Of a stretch of DNA of 5,294 nucleotides, positions 1-5,294 are shown piece after piece (the stretch's first letter is position 1; every line of letters starts with the position of its first letter). The notes under the pieces were generated by a model, which saw only the letters and a list, made by a program, of their open reading frames with translations, searched no databases and was not told the origin of the DNA. A program made the position numbers and the translations under genes. The stretch spans positions 1-5,294 of the forward strand of contig JALSSE010000024.1 in assembly GCA_026984415.1 (NCBI GenBank). Reading direction: 5' to 3'. The stretch is from Hydrogenothermaceae bacterium. GTDB lineage: Bacteria; Aquificota; Aquificae; Hydrogenothermales; Hydrogenothermaceae.

Positions 1-18
1 TATTTAAGAAATATATAG

Positions 19-39
19 AAGAGGGTTATTAGCCCTCTT
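19..39 (-). terminator. Hairpin at the end of pnp, probable terminator
   Basis: AAGAGGG (19-25) pairs perfectly with CCCTCTT (33-39) around a 7-nt loop. The loop contains the pnp stop TAA (29-31) and a second in-frame TAA (26-28). On the minus strand the following tract (CTATATATTTCTT) is only moderately U-rich. On the plus strand the tract TATTTT follows. It may therefore work in both directions, but what lies to the left is outside the window. A 3' hairpin may also protect the transcript end. Confidence 0.6.
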
Positions 40-2161
40 TATTTTCAAATAAAAATTTATTTACAGGTTCATCATTTTCTTTAACATCTTTTAAGGAGAC
101 TTTAATTCTACCCTGTTCGTCTATATCAATTACTTTAACTTTGACAATATCCCCAACTTTTAAAACATCTTTTGCAGATTTTGTTCTCTCTTTTGCAATC
201 TGTGAAACGTGTAGTAGTCCAACTTTACCTGGTAGTATTTCAACAAAAGCCCCGTAATCTTCAACCCTTACAACTTTACCTAAATAAACTTCACCTTTTT
301 CAACATCCATTATAAGTTCATTTATCATTTCAATGGCTCTGTCTGCGTCTGTTTTATGGACAGCGTAAATTTTAACTAAACCGTCCTGTTCTATGTCTAT
401 TTTTACCCCTGTTTCTTCAATAATTTTCTTAATATTTTTTCCAGCAGGTCCAATAATTACAGAAACTTTTTCAGGTAAAACCCTTAAAGTAACCACAGAA
501 GGAGCAAAAGGAGAAATTTCTTTTTTCGGTTCAGGAATTGCTTCATACATTAGTTTTAAAATATGTAAACGTGCAACTTTTGCTTTTTCCAGTGCAGTTT
601 GTAGTATTTCTTTGTTTAACCCTTTTATTTTAATGTCCATCTGGATTGAAGTAACTCCATCTTCAGTTCCAGCAACTTTAAAATCCATATCTCCAAGGTG
701 GTCTTCATCTCCAAGTATATCAGTCAATACAACGAATTCATCTTCTTCTTTTAAAAGTCCCATTGCTATTCCAGAAACGTGCTTTTTCATAGGAACCCCT
801 GCATCAAATAGAGCAAGAGAACCACCACATACAGTAGCCATAGAAGTTGAGCCGTTAGATTCTAATATGTCAGAAACTACTCTTATTACATAAGGAAATT
901 CTTCTTCAGGGGGTATTAAAGGTTCTAATGCCCTTTCTGCTAAATTCCCATGTCCAATTTCCCTCCTTGAAGGTGGTCTTGGCGGTCTTGCTTCACCAGT
1001 TGAGAATGGAGGGAAGTTGTAATGGAGCATAAATCTTTTGTAAACTTCTCCTTTTTCAATACTTTCTTCCAACTGTTCTTCACCGGGAGCTCCAAGGGTA
1101 ACAGTAGCAAAAGCCTGAGTTTGACCTCTTGTAAATATAGCTGAACCGTGAATTCGTGGGAAAAGACCAGTTTTTATCCAAATAGGTCTAATTTCATCTG
1201 GTTTTCTTCCGTCAATTCTTACCTTTTCTTTTAAAACTTTTTCTCTCATTACTTCACTTGTAATTTCCTTGTAAAGTGAAGCAGCTTTTCTGAGGAGTTC
1301 TTCTGGTATTTCTAATTTCTCAACTAATTCATCAAAAATTTCTGAAAGTCTTTTATTCCTCTGTTTTTTATCTAAAATAGAAAATGCTTCTTTTACCTTT
1401 CCATAAACTTCTGATTTTATCTGTTCTTTTAACTTTTCTTCTTCTTCATCAATTTCAATGGTTATTTTTTCCTTCCCAACCTGTTCCCTTAATTGTTCCT
1501 GTATGTCTATTAGCTTTTGAAGTTCCTTGTGTCCAAATAAAATAGCCTCTAAAACATCTTCTTCAGAAACTTCTTTTGAGCCACCTTCAACCATTACTAT
1601 GGCATCTTTTGTTCCGGCAACAACTATGTCCAAATCTGACTTTTCTCTTTCTTTGTAGGTAGGGTTTGGTACAAATTCACCATCAATTCTACAAACTCTA
1701 ACGCCAGCTATAGGTCCTTCAAAAGGTGCCTCAGATATATGTAAAGCAGCCGAAGCTCCTACAATAGCAAGAACATCTGGGTCGTGCTGGTCATCAGCAG
1801 ATACTGTCATTGCAGTTATGATTACATCGTTATAAAAACCTTTTGGAAATAAAGGTCTTATTGGTCTATCAATTAGTCTTGAAATAAGGATTTCTCTATC
1901 TGATGGCTTTCCTTCCCTTTTAACAAAACCACCGGGGATTTTTCCATAGGCGTATGTTTTTTCTCTGTAATCTACCATTAAAGGAAAGAAATCTATATCT
2001 GCCTGTGGTTCTTCTGCCATTGTGACAGCTACAAGTACAGCTGTATCTCCCTGTCTTACAATTACCGCTCCATTTGCCTGTTTTGCAAAATATCCAGTTT
2101 CAATGGTAAATGGATAGCCGTTTATTTCGGTTTGGACTTTTACCCCTTCGATATTTTCCAT
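29..2161 (-). CDS. pnp: Polynucleotide phosphorylase (PNPase)
   Basis: Phosphorolytic 3'-to-5' exoribonuclease (RNA + Pi to nucleoside diphosphates); in bacteria it acts as a trimer in mRNA decay, often with degradosome partners. The 710 residues show the full family order: RNase PH domain 1 (about 14-145, with GGFVKREGKPSDRE at 77-90), a charged helical linker (about 240-315), RNase PH domain 2 (about 322-540), KH (about 555-615, GPAG loop at 571-574) and S1 (about 622-691). In domain 2, D487, D493 and K495 of GDEDHLGDMDFK match the E. coli catalytic D486, D492 and K494, and R399-R400 match its phosphate-binding arginine pair, so the enzyme should be active. The loop before that pair reads ARPPRPPS, where many bacteria have a glycine-rich sequence. 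The tail after S1 is short (about 18 residues). The ATG directly follows the rpsO stop and is preceded by GGGAG 7 nt upstream, so it is co-transcribed with rpsO. Confidence 0.98.
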   Translation of the reverse strand: MENIEGVKVQTEINGYPFTIETGYFAKQANGAVIVRQGDTAVLVAVTMAEEPQADIDFFPLMVDYREKTYAYGKIPGGFVKREGKPSDREILISRLIDRPIRPLFPKGFYNDVIITAMTVSADDQHDPDVLAIVGASAALHISEAPFEGPIAGVRVCRIDGEFVPNPTYKEREKSDLDIVVAGTKDAIVMVEGGSKEVSEEDVLEAILFGHKELQKLIDIQEQLREQVGKEKITIEIDEEEEKLKEQIKSEVYGKVKEAFSILDKKQRNKRLSEIFDELVEKLEIPEELLRKAASLYKEITSEVMREKVLKEKVRIDGRKPDEIRPIWIKTGLFPRIHGSAIFTRGQTQAFATVTLGAPGEEQLEESIEKGEVYKRFMLHYNFPPFSTGEARPPRPPSRREIGHGNLAERALEPLIPPEEEFPYVIRVVSDILESNGSTSMATVCGGSLALFDAGVPMKKHVSGIAMGLLKEEDEFVVLTDILGDEDHLGDMDFKVAGTEDGVTSIQMDIKIKGLNKEILQTALEKAKVARLHILKLMYEAIPEPKKEISPFAPSVVTLRVLPEKVSVIIGPAGKNIKKIIEETGVKIDIEQDGLVKIYAVHKTDADRAIEMINELIMDVEKGEVYLGKVVRVEDYGAFVEILPGKVGLLHVSQIAKERTKSAKDVLKVGDIVKVKVIDIDEQGRIKVSLKDVKENDEPVNKFLFENKEG

Positions 2162-2446
2162 TTATTTTCTCCCAGTAGATTCTCTAATACCGAGAGCTTC
2201 CACAATAGCCTGATATCTTTCTGGATAGTTGTCCTTTAAGTATTTTAATAATTTTCTTCTTTTGTTAACCATTCCAATTAATCCTCTTCTGGAATGGACA
2301 TCTTTTTTATTTGCTTTTATATGCTCTGTAAGATTTTTAATTCTTTCTGTTAAAACAGCTATTTGCACTTCTGGAGAGCCTGTATCTCCTTCGTGTCTCG
2401 CAAACTTTTTAATAATTTCTTGCTTTTTCTCAAAAGTGATTGACAT
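2162..2446 (-). CDS. rpsO: 30S ribosomal protein S15
   Basis: Primary 16S rRNA-binding protein of the small-subunit platform, acting in early 30S assembly and in a bridge to the 50S subunit. The 94 residues carry the family hallmarks: [11 protein letters not shown] at 20-30, the [11 protein letters not shown] helix at 39-49, HSRRGL at 51-56 and RRKLLKYL at 63-70. The usual length is 88-89; the excess is a 5-residue basic tail after LGIRE. The start is fixed by AGGAGG at 2456-2461, 9 nt upstream of the ATG. The stop TAA is immediately followed by the pnp ATG, so there is no rpsO-pnp intergenic region. In E. coli S15 represses its own mRNA through a pseudoknot; I see no comparable structure in the short leader here, so autoregulation cannot be claimed. 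Confidence 0.98.
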   Translation of the reverse strand: MSITFEKKQEIIKKFARHEGDTGSPEVQIAVLTERIKNLTEHIKANKKDVHSRRGLIGMVNKRRKLLKYLKDNYPERYQAIVEALGIRESTGRK

Positions 2447-2486
2447 TAAGTAGAACCTCCTAATATTTAAATTTAATCAAGTGGAT

Positions 2487-2495
2487 ATTATAACA
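2487..2495 (-). promoter_or_regulatory. Extended -10 promoter of rpsO-pnp
   Basis: Read on the minus strand this is TGTTATAAT: a perfect TATAAT (2487-2492) with the TG of an extended -10. The best -35 at 17-bp spacing is weak (ATTTCA, 2510-2515), as is common for extended -10 promoters. Transcription would start near 2480, giving a leader of about 35 nt with AGGAGG before rpsO. It lies in the 88-bp gap downstream of the thioesterase gene, so rpsO-pnp can be expressed independently of it. No terminator is visible between the thioesterase gene and this promoter. Confidence 0.7.
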
Positions 2496-2534
2496 TATTT
2501 TTGTATTTTTGAAATGAGAGATTTATGTCAGATT

Positions 2535-2924
2535 TTAATCTAAAACGTGTTTATCCAAAATGAAACAGATAAAATTACCTTTAAAGATTATCTGGTCTTT
2601 TTGATTTTTTCCGATTACTTCAACTTTTCTTTTTTTACCTTCTTTTGAAATAACTATACCTTCAAAATAAAGTATTTCTCCAGCTTTTGTTGGTTTTAAA
2701 AATTTTACTTCTGCACTTCCAAGGACAACATTTGGATGATTAACAGAAAGCATAGCACAGTAGTCAGCTGCTCCAAAGATAAATCCACCGTGGACTAAAC
2801 CTTTTTCATCAGTAGACATTTCTTGTGTTGTTTTTAGTTCAACTGAAGCAAATTTATCATCTTCAACAGATAACGGTTTTCCACAAAGGCTTTTATTTAT
2901 CTTTTGATGTGTTTTTATTACCAT
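2535..2924 (-). CDS. Hotdog-fold thioesterase (PaaI/4HBT-like)
   Basis: A 129-residue single-domain hotdog protein, probably hydrolysing an acyl-CoA or similar thioester in the cytoplasm; the substrate cannot be read from the sequence. The key signature is GLVHGGFIFGAADYCAM (42-58). It has the HGG turn (45-47) at the start of the central helix and D54 in the position of the acidic residue of PaaI-type enzymes. A strand segment VVLGSAEVKFLKPTKAGE (66-83) follows, matching the family pattern. The C-terminus ends CFILDKHVLD. The length is normal for the family. The start is supported by AAAGGTGA, which ends 3 nt before the ATG, a close spacing; the next in-frame ATG is residue 36 and would remove the first strand. 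The gene follows the peroxiredoxin by 43 bp, but a terminator fills that gap, so its promoter is unclear. It could instead be a non-catalytic acyl-CoA-binding hotdog protein. Confidence 0.85.
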   Translation of the reverse strand: MVIKTHQKINKSLCGKPLSVEDDKFASVELKTTQEMSTDEKGLVHGGFIFGAADYCAMLSVNHPNVVLGSAEVKFLKPTKAGEILYFEGIVISKEGKKRKVEVIGKNQKDQIIFKGNFICFILDKHVLD

Positions 2925-2939
2925 TACTCACCTTTAATT

Positions 2940-2960
2940 AAAAAGGCTGGTTTCCCAGCC
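2940..2960 (-). terminator. Intrinsic terminator after the peroxiredoxin gene
   Basis: On the minus strand GGCTGG (2955-2960) pairs with CCAGCC (2945-2950) around a GAAA loop (a GNRA tetraloop), followed by TTTTT (2940-2944). It begins 7 bp after the peroxiredoxin stop. An A-run and T-rich flanks give it some potential on the plus strand as well, but no plus-strand gene reaches it. The thioesterase ribosome binding site begins only a few bases past the T-run. Confidence 0.85.
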
Positions 2961-2967
2961 CTTATTT

Positions 2968-3633
<666 letters not shown>

Positions 3634-3642
3634 TTTTTCTAA

Positions 3643-3650
3643 CCTCCTTA
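3643..3650 (-). promoter_or_regulatory. Ribosome binding site fixing the peroxiredoxin start
   Basis: Minus-strand TAAGGAGG lies 9 nt before the ATG at 3633. It falls inside the longer reading frame that begins at 3684, which is the main reason for rejecting that longer start. Confidence 0.9.
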
Positions 3651-3689
3651 ATGAATTTTTAATATATTTATAACTTAATACCAAAATAA

Positions 3690-3724
3690 ATTTTAGTCAA
3701 TATTTATAAAAATATTTTAGTCAA
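3690..3724. repeat. 11-bp direct repeat, 24-bp period, upstream of the peroxiredoxin
   Basis: ATTTTAGTCAA occurs exactly at 3690-3700 and 3714-3724 (minus strand TTGACTAAAAT). The core AGTCAA appears a third time at 3747-3752, with intervals of 28 and 24 bp. Any copy could be a -35 element (TTGACT), but exact repetition at two to three helical turns also fits binding sites for a regulator. In DNA this AT-rich, part of the match outside the AGTCAA core may be chance. Confidence 0.5.
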
Positions 3725-3735
3725 ATTAATATAAA

Positions 3736-3749
3736 ACTTTTTAAAAAGT
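3736..3749. repeat. Perfect 14-bp palindrome
   Basis: ACTTTTTAAAAAGT is fully self-complementary and overlaps the third AGTCAA copy. It is a possible operator half-site pair or simply an AT-rich coincidence. It is not followed by a T-run suited to a terminator, and no gene ends nearby. Confidence 0.35.
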
Positions 3750-3788
3750 CAATTACATTTTTCAGATAAGGATTTGAAATATAAAGAT

Positions 3789-3804
3789 TTTAGAAAATTC
3801 TAAA
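3789..3804. repeat. Inverted repeat TTTAGAA-AA-TTCTAAA
   Basis: Perfect 7-bp arms with a 2-bp centre in the middle of the divergent region. The size and near-central position fit a dimeric regulator site, but no matching family consensus is recognised. Confidence 0.4.
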
Positions 3805-3854
3805 TAAGTTAAACCTAAAACGAAAAACTTCTGTTCGTAAAATAAAAAACCACT

Positions 3855-3866
3855 TGATAATAATCA
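3855..3866. promoter_or_regulatory. TGATAATAATCA element, Fur/PerR-like candidate
   Basis: TGAT and ATCA arms flank AATA about 60 bp before the tauE start. It resembles part of a Fur-family box (GATAATGATAATCATTATC) but matches only in part. A Fur-family peroxide or metal sensor would make sense beside a peroxiredoxin; this is inference from a short AT-rich match. Confidence 0.25.
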
Positions 3867-3924
3867 TAGACCTTTAATTTTTAAGATAATATTCTAATAA
3901 CCTAATTTTTATTAAGGAGAGGAT

Positions 3925-4977
3925 ATGGAAATATATCTTCCTATTGCAAATTTATACATAAACATTTTTTACATTCTAATTTTGGGAATAGTTGTTGGTT
4001 TCTTTTCAGGTTTACTTGGGATTGGTGGAGGAATTATCCTTAATCCAGCGTTGATTAAAATGGGAATACCTCCAATAGTTACAGTAGGAACTTCTATATC
4101 CCAGATGGTTGGTGCAACTGTTTCTGGATTTTTAGCCCATTTGAAATTAAAAAATATTGACTTAAAAATGGGCTGGATAATGGTTTTATCTGGCTTTTTT
4201 GGTGGTGGAATAGGTGTTATCCTTGCAAAGTATCTTGAAGAACTTGGACATTTTAGGGCTGTTGTCCTTTCATTTTATGCATTTTATCTTGGTTTTATTG
4301 GAATAACAATGCTTATTGATTTTTTTACACACAAAGAGAAAAAATCTGAAAATTTCTTTATTAAAAAATTTAAAAATTTACCTTTTCAAGTCCAATTTCA
4401 ATTTACAAAAACATCAATATTAGTTCCTGTTGGGATTGGTTTTGTTTCTGGATTTTTAGCTGCTATTATGGGCGTCGGTGGTGGATTTGTTGTAATTCCA
4501 GCCCTTATGTACCTTGCAAATTTTCCTGTTAATAAAGCTGTTGGTATGAGTTTGTTTCAGATGATTTTTGTTACTTCATTTTTAACTTACTTTCACGCTA
4601 CTGTTAATTTTGGTGTTGATGTTGTGTTGAGTTTGCTTTTAATGACAGGCTCATCTTTTGGTGCTGTTTTTGGTGCTGCAGTTGGACAGAAATTAAATAA
4701 AAGATATACAAAACTTATACTTGCTTTACTGGTTTCAATTGTTTCTGTTTTGAGTTTTTATCAGCTGTTTTTTGAAAAAGGGAAAGAAAAAGGAGAATTA
4801 AATATAGCCCATAATTTTATATCTGATTTTGCTGTTAATCATCCATCAATTTACGCTATTGCAGTTATTATAATAAGTTTAATTGCTGGTATTATAATTA
4901 GTTCAATTACCCATAGACTAAAAGTATTAATAGAGATATATTTAGAAAAAGAGAAAATAAAAAAGGAAGAATCTTGA
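3925..4977 (+). CDS. TauE/SafE-family membrane exporter (probable sulfite/anion exporter)
   Basis: Inner-membrane permease of the TauE/SafE (DUF81) family, whose characterised members are linked to export of sulfite, sulfoacetate or related anions. The 350 residues contain the internal duplication typical of the family: GFFSGLLGIGGGIILNPAL at 25-43 and the matching FVSGFLAAIMGVGGGFVVIP at 173-192. Hydrophobic segments lie near 10-45, 51-73, 82-103, 109-132, 164-196, 205-225, 231-254 and 262-282. A charged loop (132-163) joins the halves. Typical members have about 250-270 residues. Here an extra polar loop (284-307), a ninth hydrophobic segment (308-328) and a charged tail (329-350) follow. 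The start has AAGGAG 5 nt upstream. The stop overlaps the start of mqnA, implying one operon. Substrate specificity cannot be read from the sequence; sulfite is a reasonable guess in a sulfur-oxidising host. Confidence 0.9.
   Translation: MEIYLPIANLYINIFYILILGIVVGFFSGLLGIGGGIILNPALIKMGIPPIVTVGTSISQMVGATVSGFLAHLKLKNIDLKMGWIMVLSGFFGGGIGVILAKYLEELGHFRAVVLSFYAFYLGFIGITMLIDFFTHKEKKSENFFIKKFKNLPFQVQFQFTKTSILVPVGIGFVSGFLAAIMGVGGGFVVIPALMYLANFPVNKAVGMSLFQMIFVTSFLTYFHATVNFGVDVVLSLLLMTGSSFGAVFGAAVGQKLNKRYTKLILALLVSIVSVLSFYQLFFEKGKEKGELNIAHNFISDFAVNHPSIYAIAVIIISLIAGIIISSITHRLKVLIEIYLEKEKIKKEES
4963..4968 (+). promoter_or_regulatory. Ribosome binding site for the TTG start of mqnA
   Basis: AAGGAA lies inside the last codons of the tauE-like gene, 5 nt before the TTG at 4974. 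With no ATG or GTG nearby in this frame, it decides the start. Confidence 0.75.
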
Positions 4978-5294
4978 AAATAGGGTGGATTGATTTTTTA
5001 AACACTTTACCTTTTGAATTTTCAGAGGAAAATAATAATTTTGAAATTGTTAAAGGTTTACCTTCAGAGATAAATAACCTATTAAGAAATGGATTAATAG
5101 ATGCTGGATTTATTTCCTCTGCTGAATATATAGAAAATTTTAATAACTATCTTATTCTGCCTGATTTATCTATATCTTCCTATAAAAATGTCCAGTCTGT
5201 TGGTATATTTTCAAATAAACCATTGGAAGAAATAGAAATTATTCACCTATCAACTGCTTCAAAAACCTCCCGTCTTCTTACAAAGATTGTGTTC
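4974..5294 (+). CDS. mqnA: Chorismate dehydratase MqnA, 5' part (runs off the window)
   Basis: First enzyme of the futalosine route to menaquinone; it dehydrates chorismate to 3-[(1-carboxyvinyl)oxy]benzoate. The visible 107 codons are open to the window edge, so somewhat under half of a family protein of about 250-280 residues is present. Recognisable family blocks are IGWIDFLNTLPF at 3-14 (the YLNxxP-type N-terminus), GLPSEINNLLRNGLIDAGFI at 28-47, SSAEY at 48-52, ILPDLSISS at 61-69 and TASKTSRLL at 94-102. These fit MqnA and not MqnD, which starts with a different SPCPNDT-type motif. The start is TTG, overlapping the preceding stop as TTGA (4974-4977), with AAGGAA 5 nt upstream, so translation is probably coupled to the tauE-like gene. 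Its presence implies menaquinone-type quinone synthesis by the futalosine route; the other mqn genes are not in view. Confidence 0.9.
   Translation, partial: MKIGWIDFLNTLPFEFSEENNNFEIVKGLPSEINNLLRNGLIDAGFISSAEYIENFNNYLILPDLSISSYKNVQSVGIFSNKPLEEIEIIHLSTASKTSRLLTKIVF

Larger units (their letters stand above)
3634..3924. promoter_or_regulatory. Divergent control region between peroxiredoxin and tauE
   Basis: This 291-bp, very AT-rich gap holds no credible gene and must carry the promoters of both the leftward peroxiredoxin and the rightward tauE-mqnA unit. For the peroxiredoxin, a TATAAA at 3667-3672 (minus) would give a leader of about 27 nt. The nearest TTGACT (3695-3700) is 22 bp from it, too far for a standard spacing, so the exact promoter is unresolved. 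For tauE, AT-rich candidates such as GATAAT (3885-3890) lack a convincing -35. The region also has a repeated TTGACT box, two perfect palindromes and a TGATAATAATCA element, listed separately. Confidence 0.6.

Noticed and set aside
393..893. Plus-strand open frame of 166 codons inside pnp
   Set aside because: It lies antisense to the conserved catalytic, KH-adjacent part of PNPase; its composition is a mirror of that gene and it shows no recognisable domain.
2229..2453. Plus-strand open frame of 74 codons opposite rpsO
   Set aside because: It is entirely antisense to the conserved S15 gene, with no recognisable family features.
2447..2480. S15 autoregulatory structure in the rpsO leader
   Set aside because: The leader is only about 35 nt and AT-rich; no pseudoknot or three-way junction resembling known S15 sites can be drawn with confidence.
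3634..3684. N-terminal extension of the peroxiredoxin from an ATG at 3684
   Set aside because: The 17 extra residues are not family-like, the strong ribosome binding site lies inside them just before the ATG at 3633, and the DNA has promoter character.
3820..3838. ACGAA...TTCGT inverted repeat as a terminator or operator
   Set aside because: Only 5-bp arms with a 9-nt loop, no following T-run and no gene ending nearby; weak enough to be chance.

Overview
This window looks like ordinary chromosomal DNA from an AT-rich, probably thermophilic bacterium. The best guess is Aquificota, family Hydrogenothermaceae (Sulfurihydrogenibium/Persephonella type). The reasons are the low GC, Lys/Glu/Ile-rich proteins, a PNPase with an unusual ARPPRPPSRREIGHG active-site loop, an archaeal/thermophile-type Prx6 peroxiredoxin, and a futalosine-pathway menaquinone gene (mqnA) beside a TauE/SafE exporter. 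The taxonomy is inferred from recalled family resemblance, not from a search.

Layout: the left two thirds is a minus-strand run. From upstream to downstream (right to left) it holds a peroxiredoxin (2968-3633), a hotdog-fold thioesterase (2535-2924), rpsO (2162-2446) and pnp (29-2161). A strong intrinsic terminator follows the peroxiredoxin. rpsO has its own extended -10 promoter, and its stop codon abuts the pnp start, giving the widespread rpsO-pnp operon with no intergenic hairpin. A hairpin at the left edge encloses the tandem pnp stop codons. The right third runs on the plus strand: a TauE/SafE-family membrane exporter (3925-4977), then the 5' part of mqnA (from 4974), which overlaps it by 4 bp at TTGA and runs off the window.

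The divergent 291-bp region 3634-3924 is very AT-rich. It holds a repeated TTGACT box, several perfect short palindromes and a TGATAATAATCA element, and it probably carries the promoters and operators of both the peroxiredoxin and tauE units.

Functionally, rpsO-pnp is translation and RNA turnover. The peroxiredoxin detoxifies peroxides. The TauE-like protein probably exports sulfite or another small sulfur or organic anion, and MqnA makes the first committed intermediate of futalosine-route menaquinone. The right-hand genes fit a sulfur-metabolising, quinone-respiring organism, but the link is only by position. I found no mobile element, CRISPR array, tRNA or rRNA, and no convincing undescribed system. 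The most unusual features are regulatory: the repeats in the divergent control region and the terminator that sits in the leader of the thioesterase.
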